Source of the DNA: Methanobacteriota archaeon
GTDB taxonomy: Archaea; Thermoplasmatota; E2; DHVEG-1
Assembly: GCA_903877165.1 (NCBI GenBank)
Contig: CAIRCU010000037.1
Coordinates: 1-59,114 of the forward strand
Direction: 5' to 3'
DNA: 59,114 bases
Part shown: positions 7,581 to 15,479 of the stretch, one piece after another
Position numbering within the stretch: position 1 is the first letter of the stretch
Layout of the letters: each line of letters starts with the position of its first letter
Notes under the pieces: generated by a model
What the model saw: only the letters and a program-made list of their open reading frames with translations
Databases searched by the model: none
Told to the model about the DNA's origin: nothing
Made by a program: the position numbers and the translations under genes

Positions 7581-8765
7581 TTAGCCAAGCAGCCGCAGAT
7601 TCATCAGCCACGGCAGACCAATAAAGAACACACCGGTCGCAATCAGACTCCCCACGTTCGTCAGCGACACCACCATCAACAACCGCACGACCCGATTACG
7701 GAAGAACTCCTTCATCGTCTCAATCGTACTGAGTCCCTGGAAATCCTTCACCGTCGGCGTCCGCAGCCTCGACTCCACCAGCCCCGCCAGCCACCCAGAC
7801 CGGAAAAACGGCTGAAACGATGTGAACGGTGCTGCGATGAACGCGACCCCGATCGACAACGGATGCCCACGAGCAATCAAGGCACCAATCCCCGCGCAAC
7901 ACCCATGCAGCAGGAACCAAATCAGGAACAGATTACCCACCTTGCTAAGTGCATCACCCCCACTCGTGAACACCACCCAGAACATCACCACGAAGAACAC
8001 CACGGGGATCGCAATCGCGAGGACCTTCGCCAGGCTCACGCGTTTTCGTGGTACCTGCTCCAGGGGAGCAAGATCTCGCGGTAACTGATCCTGGTGCTCT
8101 AAATGTTCCTTGATGCCGGAGAGATGGCCTGCGCCGACAATAGCGACGACCTTGCCGTCCTTGCTTGCATCAAGGATTTTCTTCGCGATGTACTCATCCC
8201 GTTCATGGATAAGCACTTCCGTGGTGCTGGGCGCAAGCTTGCTGAACTCCTCCATCATCGAGGAGATCACATCCTGCTTCATGAGCTCCTTTAAATCAAT
8301 CTCACTGAGTTCCTCTTCGTCGTAGCCGACCATGCCTTTGAGGAACGCCCAGCCCAGACGTATCTTCTCACGCAGGCCCATCTTGCGCCAGGCGCGTCTC
8401 AGCGTCACCGTGATGTCACGGTCGACGAGCGCGACCTTCAGGTTGCGCTGTTTCGCTTCATTAATCGCCGCAATCATCTCAGAGCCGGGCTCCACGCCTA
8501 GCTCCTTGCCGAGCCTCCGCTGGATCGATGCGAGGAACGTCTGTGCTAAGATGAGGAACGCCTTGTCTGACTGCAGCAGCTTGGTGACCGGCGTGTTCTC
8601 CCAGCGGTCCTTCTCCGTGAGCGCCTTGTAACGGCTCTCGCAGAGCTCCACCGCGACCACGTCAGGTTTGTATTTGTCGATCGCCTGGCGGACCTCCTCT
8701 ACGCTCTCAGCAGAAATATGGGCGGTCCCAATAAGAATAATCTTGTCGTTTACGTGGACTTCCAT
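7581..8765 (-). CDS. TraB family protein with C-terminal membrane domain
   Basis: 394 residues. The N-terminal TraB domain spans residues 8-222. It has the first conserved GTAH (13-16), VAVELCESRYKAL (38-49), VALVDRDI (111-118) and the second GxxH motif, GAGH (211-214). The two GxxH motifs and the conserved Glu are the proposed active or metal site of the TraB/GumN/Tiki superfamily, some of whose members are metalloproteases. From about residue 245 the protein has several membrane segments, the arrangement usual in archaeal TraB proteins. The soluble domain is probably cytoplasmic because no signal peptide precedes it. It follows rps2 by about 45 bases and precedes an M50 protease, so two membrane proteins with possible proteolytic roles are adjacent. 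Confidence 0.9.
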   Translation of the reverse strand: MEVHVNDKIILIGTAHISAESVEEVRQAIDKYKPDVVAVELCESRYKALTEKDRWENTPVTKLLQSDKAFLILAQTFLASIQRRLGKELGVEPGSEMIAAINEAKQRNLKVALVDRDITVTLRRAWRKMGLREKIRLGWAFLKGMVGYDEEELSEIDLKELMKQDVISSMMEEFSKLAPSTTEVLIHERDEYIAKKILDASKDGKVVAIVGAGHLSGIKEHLEHQDQLPRDLAPLEQVPRKRVSLAKVLAIAIPVVFFVVMFWVVFTSGGDALSKVGNLFLIWFLLHGCCAGIGALIARGHPLSIGVAFIAAPFTSFQPFFRSGWLAGLVESRLRTPTVKDFQGLSTIETMKEFFRNRVVRLLMVVSLTNVGSLIATGVFFIGLPWLMNLRLLG

Positions 8766-8810
8766 GGGTCTTCGCCAGAATGAAATAACGGAAAGGACAT
8801 CCGAGGCTGC

Positions 8811-9440
8811 CTAGATCTCGGCTTCGAAATCCTCAACGGATGCGGCGAACTCCTCATCCGAAGCAATCTTGTCCTGCTCACGCAGGATCGCCCGTGTCAT
8901 CAGCCAGTAGATCAGCGCCAGCGCCCGGCGGCCCTTGTTGTTCGTCGGAATGATGTAATCGATGAACTTTGTCTCGTTGTTCGTATCACACAACGCGACC
9001 ACGGGGATACCGATGTTGCGCGCCTCATGCAGCGCCTGCACATCCGCAAGCGGGTCAGTGAGCACGATGACCTCAGGCTCAAGGAACGTCTTCGCATTCG
9101 GGTTCGTAAGCGTCCCCGGCTGGAACCGGCCAGCCAGGACCTGGATCCCAGTGGACTCCCCGAGCTTCTGCACCGGCTTCTGCCCGTACTGCCGCACCGA
9201 CACCACCAAAACCTTCTTGGGATCGTAGCGTGCCAGCAGCTTCGCCGCATTGCGGATCCGCTCATTGGTCTTCTTCACATCGATGATGTACAGCCCGTCG
9301 TTGCGGACCTTGTAAATGAAATCCATGATGTCCGCGGTCTTCTGCCGCGTGCCAATGTGAACACCGGACGTCATGTAAATCTCTTCGCTGACCAGCATTG
9401 GGTTCTCCGGTTCCTGCTGCACAGATGGTTCTTCAGCCAT
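8811..9440 (-). CDS. rps2: 30S ribosomal protein uS2
   Basis: 209 residues. It has the S2 signature elements SGVHIGTRQKTADIMDFIYK, IIDVKKTNERIRNAAKLLAR, GRFQPGTLTNP and PVVALCDTNN...DYIIPTNNKGRRAL. uS2 binds the head-body junction of the small subunit and is needed for mRNA path formation. The archaeal form has a short acidic N-terminal extension (MAEEPSVQQEPENP), and the C-terminal tail here is also acidic. The gene starts 10 bases after the rpoK stop, and this pairing is standard in archaea. The ATG at 9440 is the first plausible start after rpoK. Confidence 0.97.
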   Translation of the reverse strand: MAEEPSVQQEPENPMLVSEEIYMTSGVHIGTRQKTADIMDFIYKVRNDGLYIIDVKKTNERIRNAAKLLARYDPKKVLVVSVRQYGQKPVQKLGESTGIQVLAGRFQPGTLTNPNAKTFLEPEVIVLTDPLADVQALHEARNIGIPVVALCDTNNETKFIDYIIPTNNKGRRALALIYWLMTRAILREQDKIASDEEFAASVEDFEAEI

Positions 9441-9449
9441 AGTACGTGT

Positions 9450-9629
9450 CTACCTCTCTTTGCGTTTCACTGTGATTGGAATCGCGTCCTCGTCGAACTC
9501 ACGCATCGCGATGTCCACAGGGTCGATGAGATCTTTAGGAAGGTCCACCAGTAAACACGGCGCACCCATGGACAGTTGCAGGGCCCTAGCGCCGATGATA
9601 CGGGCTTTTTCGAAACGGGTGTAATTCAA
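9450..9629 (-). CDS. rpoK: RNA polymerase subunit K (Rpb6/omega homologue)
   Basis: A 59-residue gene that begins with TTG at 9627-9629, 7 bases after GGAGGA, and ends with TAG at 9450-9452. The protein reads [20 protein letters not shown] at its start, followed by [10 protein letters not shown], then [20 protein letters not shown]. This is the conserved core of archaeal RpoK: the [16 protein letters not shown] helix and the acidic FDEDAIPI strand. RpoK clamps the largest polymerase subunit during assembly. No ATG or GTG precedes the conserved region in frame, so the TTG start is needed. In many archaea rpoN precedes rpoK; none is found here, so the rpoN-rpoK-rps2 cluster is split. Confidence 0.93.
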   Translation of the reverse strand: MNYTRFEKARIIGARALQLSMGAPCLLVDLPKDLIDPVDIAMREFDEDAIPITVKRKER

Positions 9630-9681
9630 GTATTCTTCCTCCGGTGAAGACGGATAAGTGAAGTCCGTAAATAACAGTAAG

Positions 9682-9690
9682 CTTTAAAAA
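9682..9690 (-). promoter_or_regulatory. TATA box for rpoK-rps2
   Basis: On the minus strand this reads TTTTTAAAG, about 55 bases before the rpoK TTG. It predicts a transcript start near 9660 and a leader of roughly 30 bases. Confidence 0.5.
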
Positions 9691-9784
9691 GGTTCCCCTT
9701 AGACCACAGAAGGACACACAGGGGTAAACACAGAGGAAAACGGCCCTGAATGCGGGGAGGAACCCAAACAGCCTCTGTAGAGGG

Positions 9785-10000
9785 CTATTTTAACTCGTCG
9801 ATGAACTCCGTAGGCTCCAGCGTCGTCCGCGTCGTAAACTCATCATCCAAGGCGAGCTGCATGTCCACGATGATGTCGCGCAACAGCCGGTCAATCCGGT
9901 TGTTCTCGAACTCCTTGACTCCATCGATGTCCGAGTAGATTTTCCCCATATAACTGCCCTCGTTTTTATGAATCTCGATATTGTAGAGCACTTCCTCCAT
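9785..10000 (-). CDS. Small conserved-looking protein of unknown function
   Basis: 71 residues, acidic and predicted mixed alpha/beta: MEEVLYNIEIHKNEGSYMGK, then a central basic/acidic helix (EFENNRIDRLLRDIIVDMQL), then TTRTTLEPTEFIDELK. There is no signal peptide, metal-binding site or membrane segment. The ATG at 10000 has a GGGTGATT ribosome site 6-13 bases upstream, and codon use matches the neighbouring ribosomal genes. It stands alone between the ribosomal operon end (rpl30) and rpoK, in the position where rpl15 would be expected. It does not resemble uL15. The function is unknown; its size and charge would allow a small regulatory or adaptor protein. Confidence 0.65.
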   Translation of the reverse strand: MEEVLYNIEIHKNEGSYMGKIYSDIDGVKEFENNRIDRLLRDIIVDMQLALDDEFTTRTTLEPTEFIDELK

Positions 10001-10089
10001 TCGCCAATCACCCTCTTTCTCTCAAAATCCGATAAATAGATTCACTATAAGAATCTTGTGGAAAAAGAGAGAAAAAAAATCGCGCGAGA

Positions 10090-10551
10090 CTATAGCATGC
10101 GCTGGATGAGGGTGTTAATCGCGTCCTTACGGTACCCCAGGGAGCCTTTGTTCTGGACGGATCGCTTGATCGTCCGATACCCCTGCTTCGGCGGATTCAG
10201 CCGAAACAACGGTTTCACCTCAGGGATATCCTTATAGACGAACGAGTGCGCAAGCAGCGCGTCCGCGAGCTTCTCCACGGTGGGAAACGGCGTAGACCCT
10301 TTGAGGTACTCATCGGTGATCGGCGCGTCGCCCATCAGTTTACCGCGCTTCGCAATCAGCGCCATGAGAGTCTCCTTGTTGATCTCCCCCCAGGTGACGT
10401 AGTCCTTGGCGACCTGCAGCATGCCCTTGGAGACGGGGTTCTCCTCGATCAGCACGCAGTGGTTCGTCCGCGTGAGCCTCATAAGCTGCATGGTGCGTTT
10501 GATATCCGGGTTGACGTTGACGGTCCCCCGGACTCGTATGACGGCGTACAT
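10090..10551 (-). CDS. rpl30: 50S ribosomal protein uL30
   Basis: 153 residues, the long archaeal/eukaryotic L30 type. The conserved core is at the N terminus (YAVIRVRGTVNVNPDIKRTM, LMRLTRTNHCVLIEENP), followed by the archaeal extension with GDAPITDEYLKGSTPFPTV and the C-terminal LFRLNPPKQGYRTIKRSVQN. It binds 23S/5S rRNA in the large subunit. It begins 5 bases after the rps5 stop and is the last gene of the ribosomal operon. The usual next genes, rpl15 and secY, are not present. Confidence 0.97.
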   Translation of the reverse strand: MYAVIRVRGTVNVNPDIKRTMQLMRLTRTNHCVLIEENPVSKGMLQVAKDYVTWGEINKETLMALIAKRGKLMGDAPITDEYLKGSTPFPTVEKLADALLAHSFVYKDIPEVKPLFRLNPPKQGYRTIKRSVQNKGSLGYRKDAINTLIQRML

Positions 10552-10556
10552 GATAT

Positions 10557-11381
10557 CTAACCCTCCGAAGGTTGTGGGGTACCAGCAGGCGGCGCGGGAG
10601 GCGCCGAGGCTGCCACGGACGCGGGTGGCGCCATGGCGATGCTGCCCTTCAAGATCCCCAGTTTGGTAATCTCAGATTCCGTGATCCGCATCTCCGCGTT
10701 TTTCATCAGGGCGTTGAAGACGGATTTGGCGTAGTTGACCACAGTCTTGGTCTTGCCTTCCGTAAACCCCCAGCAGTCCGCGACGCCAGCAAGCTTGAGG
10801 ATCTTCTTGGCGACATCCCCGGTTGCCAGCCCGATGCCGCGGGGTGCCGGTTTAAACGTGACTTCGACGGAGCCGCTCTTCCCGGTGACCTGGAACGGGA
10901 CGGTGTGCGGGGTGCCACAGCGGCACTCCCAGGACCCGCAGCCCCGGCGGATCTCTATGATGTTGATCTTCGCGTTCTCAATCGCCCGCTTGATACTCAT
11001 GCCGACTTCTTTGCCCTTGGACTGACCGAGGCCGACGAAGCCGTCGCTGTTGCCGACGGCGACGGTGATGACGAACCTGACTCTTCGACCGGAGTCGGTC
11101 ATGCGCTGCACCATTTTGACGTCGATGACCTCGTCGACGACGTCAGGCAGGAGGATGTCGACGATCTCCGCCTCGCGCAGCGGCAGACCGGTCTTCAAGG
11201 CGTCACTCATGGTGGTGATCTCACCGGATTTCACCAAGCGGCCGAGTTGGGTCTTCGGCACCCACATCAGGGGTGTTTTGTTATCATCATCGAACTGCCG
11301 GCGGCGCCGTCGTGGTCCACCGCGGCTTCCGCCTCCTTGGCGTCCTTGGGGGCCGCGCTGGGGTCGTTGAGGTTGTGGCAT
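10557..11381 (-). CDS. rps5: 30S ribosomal protein uS5 with RG-rich and Ala/Pro tails
   Basis: 274 residues, longer than the usual archaeal uS5 of roughly 200-235. Residues 1-34 are rich in Arg, Gly and Gln (RGG-like), and about 25 residues at the C terminus are Ala/Pro-rich. The core has the S5 double-stranded RNA-binding half ([40 protein letters not shown]) and the C-terminal half ([20 protein letters not shown]). uS5 shapes the decoding site and mRNA entry. The start codon overlaps the rpl18 stop as TAATG. The tails are unlikely to fold and may contact RNA or other factors. Confidence 0.97.
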   Translation of the reverse strand: MPQPQRPQRGPQGRQGGGSRGGPRRRRRQFDDDNKTPLMWVPKTQLGRLVKSGEITTMSDALKTGLPLREAEIVDILLPDVVDEVIDVKMVQRMTDSGRRVRFVITVAVGNSDGFVGLGQSKGKEVGMSIKRAIENAKINIIEIRRGCGSWECRCGTPHTVPFQVTGKSGSVEVTFKPAPRGIGLATGDVAKKILKLAGVADCWGFTEGKTKTVVNYAKSVFNALMKNAEMRITESEITKLGILKGSIAMAPPASVAASAPPAPPAGTPQPSEG

Positions 11382-11890
11382 TAGATGCTTCCTCCTGTAA
11401 TCTTCTTGTGAATGTCATCGATGAGTGGTTTCATGTCTTTGGTGAGATGTGCGCCGGCGAGCCGCTCCTTGGATGGGATCATCTCCTCGCCGTGGGGGCA
11501 GACGATACCAGCGTCCAGAACGCCTTTGAGGGCGGCGAACACACGGCTGCCCTTCGTCGGATGGTACAGACCGATGTCCAGGACGCCTTCCTCCACGCCG
11601 GCTTTCTTGGCACGCGCCCCGGCGAGCAGGCCGGTGAGGTACGCGGCGGGGGTGGAGTCTGTGGAGTATTTCCACTGGTAGGCGTCTTTGAGTTCGCTGC
11701 TGATCGCGGAGGCGACGATGGCGTCGCCCTGCTCGGTATAGTCGACGAACTGGACGCGGATGTTCTGCAGGGACCGGCGGACGACGATCCGGGTTTTTTT
11801 GGACCGCAGCAGCCGCAGCCTTCGGTGGTAGTCGGTTTTACGCTGGCGGTGCCGGCGGGGCTTGACGTGGTAGCGTGGCCCGGTCTTCAT
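11381..11890 (-). CDS. rpl18: 50S ribosomal protein uL18
   Basis: 169 residues, archaeal type. It has the 5S rRNA-binding N terminus ([40 protein letters not shown]), the [11 protein letters not shown]...[17 protein letters not shown] segment, and [17 protein letters not shown] at the end. uL18 docks 5S rRNA onto the large subunit with uL5. It starts by ATGA overlap with the rpl19e stop, and its own stop overlaps the rps5 start, so translational coupling is likely. Confidence 0.97.
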   Translation of the reverse strand: MKTGPRYHVKPRRHRQRKTDYHRRLRLLRSKKTRIVVRRSLQNIRVQFVDYTEQGDAIVASAISSELKDAYQWKYSTDSTPAAYLTGLLAGARAKKAGVEEGVLDIGLYHPTKGSRVFAALKGVLDAGIVCPHGEEMIPSKERLAGAHLTKDMKPLIDDIHKKITGGSI

Positions 11891-12351
11891 GGCTTCTCCT
11901 CCTTGAGCTGGACGTTGTCGGCGAGCAAGTGGGACTTGAGGTGTTGTTTGTTGCGGAAGGTGCCGCCCTTAGCCTTCTTGTAGTAGTCACGGTAGCGATG
12001 GGCATCAAGAATCTTGTCGTCACGTAGCTGTCTGAGGTACGCGCGGATCGGCCGGATGGTACGGATCCAATGCTCTTTTCGGGGCAGCCTGGCGTGCTTG
12101 GGTCCTTTGCGGCTGCCTTGGCCGGTGCGTCGTCCTTTCTTACGCTGCGCCTGGTTGTATTTCTTGCGGGCGTTGGAAATCCCGTGGGTCTGTTTGCTGG
12201 TGATAGCGCCGCCGTTGATGAGGATGCCTACGTCACCGCGGGTGACGGCCTTGGCGATCTCTTCGAGGCGGTCCGGGTCCATCCAGACGCGGTTCTCCCC
12301 GCATTTCAGCAGGGAGGCGGCCATGCGGCGTTGGTTGCGTAAATCGGTCAT
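11887..12351 (-). CDS. rpl19e: 50S ribosomal protein eL19
   Basis: 154 residues, a protein specific to archaea and eukaryotes. Its motifs include NQRRMAASLLKCGENRVWMD, DRLEEIAKAVTRGDVGILIN and the basic GISNARKKYNQAQRKKGRRT, then LRQLRDDKILDAHRYRDYYK. It sits near the tunnel exit and bridges the two subunits through its long C-terminal helix. Spacing of 6 bases from the rpl32e stop and overlap with rpl18 place it in the middle of the operon. Confidence 0.97.
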   Translation of the reverse strand: MTDLRNQRRMAASLLKCGENRVWMDPDRLEEIAKAVTRGDVGILINGGAITSKQTHGISNARKKYNQAQRKKGRRTGQGSRKGPKHARLPRKEHWIRTIRPIRAYLRQLRDDKILDAHRYRDYYKKAKGGTFRNKQHLKSHLLADNVQLKEEKP

Positions 12352-12357
12352 AGTCTA

Positions 12358-13089
12358 TTACCTCTTGAAATTGAGGAGTCGAATGTGCAGTTCGTCGGCT
12401 TTCTTGGCGATGAGGAGGCGTTTCTTGGTGCCCACGGTGCCGCCGATACGTGCGGCCTGAGTCTTCGGGTTGATCTTGTCCAGGTCTTTGACGGTGTTGA
12501 CCGGAATTTCCACGAAGCCGGAGGCATGTCTGCCGCGGACGTCAACGGGTCCCCTGAAGCCCACGCGGACTTTACTTGGGCGGTAGCCGAGGTTCATACG
12601 GAGTTTGCCGGTGTATCCGGTTGGTCTGCGCCAGTTCTTCGGTATCTTCTTGTAGCGGAAGCCTTCAGCGCGGAGGAAGTGGGGGGTGCGTTTCTTGATC
12701 TGTCGACGGATCACCAGTTGCCGCTGCTCTTTTGCGGTGAGCTCAGGCTTGATCTTCGGCGTGTACACCTTCTCCCCATGTTCGACAATCTGGACCTCAG
12801 AGGCGGCCTCGCCGGATGCGGCGGGTTCTTTCGCCTCTTCCTTGGGCTTCGCTTTTTCCTTTTGGGCGGGTTTCTTCGCTGCCTCTTTCTTTGGTTTCGC
12901 TTTGAGGGCGGCGTACAGTTCACCGGCGGCCTTGGGCGTCATGCCTTTGACCTTGGCGAGGTCTGCTTTGGAGGCTTTCAGCAGCTTCTCCATGCTGGTG
13001 TAGCCGTTGTCGTACAGGCTTTCGGCTTTGGCTTTACCGTTGCCCTTGATGCTTTGGAATTCCTTGAGGACGTCTGCTTTCGCTGCCAT
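12358..13089 (-). CDS. rpl32e: 50S ribosomal protein eL32 with N-terminal HhH domain
   Basis: 243 residues, about twice a minimal eL32. Residues about 8-65 form a helix-hairpin-helix pair (FQSIKGNGKAKAESLYDNGY, ADLAKVKGMTPKAAGELYAA). A Lys/Ala/Pro/Glu-rich linker follows (about 66-108). The ribosomal core runs from about 115 (QLVIRRQIKKRTPHFLRAEG) to 243, with KKIPKNWRRPTGYTGKLRMN and the VRVGFRGPVDVRGRHASGF segment. N-terminal HhH extensions on eL32 are known in several euryarchaeal groups. A related HhH domain also occurs at the C terminus of uS3 in this operon. The start has the rpl6 stop 5 bases upstream. Confidence 0.96.
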   Translation of the reverse strand: MAAKADVLKEFQSIKGNGKAKAESLYDNGYTSMEKLLKASKADLAKVKGMTPKAAGELYAALKAKPKKEAAKKPAQKEKAKPKEEAKEPAASGEAASEVQIVEHGEKVYTPKIKPELTAKEQRQLVIRRQIKKRTPHFLRAEGFRYKKIPKNWRRPTGYTGKLRMNLGYRPSKVRVGFRGPVDVRGRHASGFVEIPVNTVKDLDKINPKTQAARIGGTVGTKKRLLIAKKADELHIRLLNFKR

Positions 13090-13094
13090 ACTCG

Positions 13095-13634
13095 TTAGCC
13101 TCTCGTGACGGTGTAGACGCCGTCCTGGAACACGCGGATATCGCGGTTGCGGACTTTAGTGGCGCGTTCGATGTTCGCCGCGGTCTGCCCGACTTTCTCA
13201 ATGTCCATGCCGGAGACGGTGACCGCGTCGCCCTTGACGTCGACCTTGACGCCGGGGAGGATCTGCGCCTTGCGCGGGAACCGCTCACCCAGGAAGTTCT
13301 GAATGACGAACTGGTCGCCTTCGACGCTGGTCTTGATTGGGAAATGGGAGAACACCGTCTTCATCGTGTACTGGTACCCGGTGGTCACGCCCTTGATCAT
13401 GTTGCGCAGGTGCGCCTTGTAGGTGCCGATGAGCGCCTTCTCAGACTTATGCACGACGTGGGGACAGTGGATCTCCACGACCCCTTTGCCGATCGTGATG
13501 GTGAGGGTCGGGTTTGGGAAATCCTTGGCGAGGGTTCCCTTGGCGCCCTTGGCTTCAAGGACCGTGCCGGTCTGCGTGATTGTGATTCCGGAGGGAATCT
13601 GGACTTCTTCCTTCGTTGCGTTGTTCTTGGCCAT
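13095..13634 (-). CDS. rpl6: 50S ribosomal protein uL6
   Basis: 179 residues with the two homologous RNA-binding halves of L6. Key segments are IPSGITITQTGTVLEAKGAK, KALIGTYKAHLRNMIKGVTT, FPIKTSVEGDQFVIQNFLGE and VDVKGDAVTVSGMDIEKVGQ. uL6 lies next to the GTPase-associated centre and binds the sarcin-ricin region. It starts 17 bases after the rps8 stop. Length and order match other archaeal operons. Confidence 0.97.
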   Translation of the reverse strand: MAKNNATKEEVQIPSGITITQTGTVLEAKGAKGTLAKDFPNPTLTITIGKGVVEIHCPHVVHKSEKALIGTYKAHLRNMIKGVTTGYQYTMKTVFSHFPIKTSVEGDQFVIQNFLGERFPRKAQILPGVKVDVKGDAVTVSGMDIEKVGQTAANIERATKVRNRDIRVFQDGVYTVTRG

Positions 13635-13651
13635 AGTAGGGCACCTCAGGG

Positions 13652-14041
13652 TTAGTAGACGTACGCGAGGAGTTTGCCGCCGATGCCTTTCTTGCGCGCC
13701 TCGTCATGGGAGATGACGCCCTCGGTCGTCGTGAGGATTAGGACGCCGAAGTCTCGCGCGGGCAGGTAGCGGGCCTCCCATTTCTCCATTTCTCGCAGCT
13801 TGATGGGATACCGGGGTTTGATGACCCCGCAGTTGTTGATGTTGCCGATGAGGTCGACTTGGAACATCCCGGATTTCCCGTCATTGATGAATTCGAAGTT
13901 CCCGACGAACCCTTTCTCCTTCAGCAGGGTCAAGATGCCGCCGATGAGCTTGGAGGACGGATGGATCATGCATTTCTCCATGCCTCGCAATTCGGCGTTC
14001 TTAATCGTGGAAAGGGCGTCGGCCAGTGGATCGTTTAACAT
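13652..14041 (-). CDS. rps8: 30S ribosomal protein uS8
   Basis: 129 residues. The N-terminal DPLADALSTIKNAELRGMEK and the C-terminal motif ARDFGVLILTTTEGVISHDE with KKGIGGKLLAYVY are diagnostic of S8, a primary 16S rRNA binder at the central domain. It follows rps14 by 15 bases and precedes rpl6. Confidence 0.97.
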   Translation of the reverse strand: MLNDPLADALSTIKNAELRGMEKCMIHPSSKLIGGILTLLKEKGFVGNFEFINDGKSGMFQVDLIGNINNCGVIKPRYPIKLREMEKWEARYLPARDFGVLILTTTEGVISHDEARKKGIGGKLLAYVY

Positions 14042-14056
14042 AGTGTGATGTTCCCC

Positions 14057-14212
14057 CTAGTCGTATTTCTTGAATCCGATTTCTTCGGCCTTGTCCCGGA
14101 AGCACTGCCGGCAGAGGTGCAGACCGAACCGCCGGATGATCCCGCGTTTCCTACCGCACTGCTCGCAGCCGACCCTACGGCCGTAGACTTTCTTTCGTTC
14201 TTTAATCCTCAT
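14057..14212 (-). CDS. rps14: 30S ribosomal protein uS14, zinc-binding
   Basis: A 51-residue gene, short but certain. The protein begins [15 protein letters not shown], and the zinc site is Cys16, Cys19, Cys34 and Cys37 (CEQCG ... CRQCF), followed by [13 protein letters not shown]. This is the C+ form of uS14 usual in archaea. It binds the 30S head near uS3 and uS10. The ATG at 14210-14212 overlaps the TGA of the upstream rpl5 gene, and the stop is TAG at 14057-14059. Confidence 0.96.
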   Translation of the reverse strand: MRIKERKKVYGRRVGCEQCGRKRGIIRRFGLHLCRQCFRDKAEEIGFKKYD

Positions 14213-14766
14213 TCGACCACCTCGACCTTGAACTTGTCGGCCAGGAACTTAGCGGTCTCCTCGCCGGTGATGAAATGCCGGGAGGGGATCTTGCGCTGGT
14301 TGATCCGACGGTCCTTGATGCGGTACCCCGCGCGGGTCATGGTGACGCAGATGTCCATGCCGAAGATGCCGACGTTCGGGTCGTACTTCTGGCCTTCGAA
14401 CAGGGTGTGATCGGGGACGCCGAACGAGAAGTTCCCTTGGTCGTCGATGGAGTACGCGGCGAGCCGGTTCTCCCGGATCTTGAAGGCATCACTGAGGAAT
14501 TTCTCAGCGGCTTTGTTGCGTAGCGTGACTTTACAGCCAAGTGGCATGAGCTCGCGGATGCCCCAGTCCTTAATCGTGGATTTCGACAGGGTCTGCACCG
14601 GTTTCTGCCCGGTGACACCCTGCAGCACGGTCTCCGCTTTCTTCAGCTTCTCACCGGCTTCGCCGACCCCGATGTTCACGGTGATCTTGGCGATGCGCGG
14701 CGTGCGGATCGGGTTCTGCGGCACCGTGGATTTCTTCCTTGATTTCTTCTTGCGTTCAGGGCTCAT
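14209..14766 (-). CDS. rpl5: 50S ribosomal protein uL5
   Basis: 185 residues. A basic N-terminal extension ([19 protein letters not shown]) precedes the L5 core: [57 protein letters not shown] and [20 protein letters not shown]. uL5 binds 5S rRNA and contacts P-site tRNA. It is joined to rps4e upstream by an ATGA overlap (14763-14766) and overlaps rps14 downstream in the same way. Confidence 0.97.
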   Translation of the reverse strand: MSPERKKKSRKKSTVPQNPIRTPRIAKITVNIGVGEAGEKLKKAETVLQGVTGQKPVQTLSKSTIKDWGIRELMPLGCKVTLRNKAAEKFLSDAFKIRENRLAAYSIDDQGNFSFGVPDHTLFEGQKYDPNVGIFGMDICVTMTRAGYRIKDRRINQRKIPSRHFITGEETAKFLADKFKVEVVE

Positions 14767-15479
14767 GTCATGCTCACCTCAGGCAGCGTGATGCCAGGCT
14801 TGGCTTTGCCAATGGGGAAGACGTAGTCGACGATGGTGGAGAACTCCGCCTCGCCCTTCATCTTCGCTAGATTCGGCTTGGAGGAGGGCACCACCTGGAT
14901 GTCCTCGATGCTTGCGATCTGACCGACGTGGCTTCCGCCGGTGATGAGCGAGACGGTGCCTTTGTCGAACTTGTAGACTTCGCCGATCGCGTTGTCCTTG
15001 AATACGAATTTCACCACGTCCCCGGTCTTGTACTCGTCTTTCTCGACGAGCTTGTTGCGACCGTCGTGGAAGTTCAGCTGCGTCCTCCGGCCGTGGATCG
15101 TGGTCTTGTTCGTGATCCGGCACAGCTTCCAGCCCGCGTCGATATCGTCAATGGGGACGAAGACGAGGCGGCCTTTGCGGTCATACAGGATCCGGTAGTT
15201 GCGCTGCATTTTTGGGATCGAGACGACGTCCATGAGACCGCAGGGGTACTTGTAGTCCTTGCGGGGGGCGCCGTCGACGAGGATGTCTCCGTTGGTGATA
15301 ATCCGGCGTGCCTCCTTGAAGGAGTCACAGAGGTGCAGGTAATCCCGCACGATAATGCCTAAGGGAATGGCGTAGTCTAGAGGATGCGGCCCGGGGGCGG
15401 ACCGGATGATCCAGGGTTTCTCTTTCCGGTGGATCTGTATCACGCGTGGTGCTGCGAGTCGTCTGAGGTGTTTGCTCAT
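14763..15479 (-). CDS. rps4e: 30S ribosomal protein eS4
   Basis: 238 residues, found only in archaea and eukaryotes. Segments include HLRRLAAPRVIQIHRKEKPW, the S4-like RNA-binding region LGIIVRDYLHLCDSFKEARR and ITNGDILVDGAPRKDYKYPC, then a KOW-like part near VYKFDKGTVSLITGGSHVGQ. It is overlapped by rpl24 upstream and rpl5 downstream, both through ATGA. Standard position in archaeal operons. Confidence 0.97.
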   Translation of the reverse strand: MSKHLRRLAAPRVIQIHRKEKPWIIRSAPGPHPLDYAIPLGIIVRDYLHLCDSFKEARRIITNGDILVDGAPRKDYKYPCGLMDVVSIPKMQRNYRILYDRKGRLVFVPIDDIDAGWKLCRITNKTTIHGRRTQLNFHDGRNKLVEKDEYKTGDVVKFVFKDNAIGEVYKFDKGTVSLITGGSHVGQIASIEDIQVVPSSKPNLAKMKGEAEFSTIVDYVFPIGKAKPGITLPEVSMT

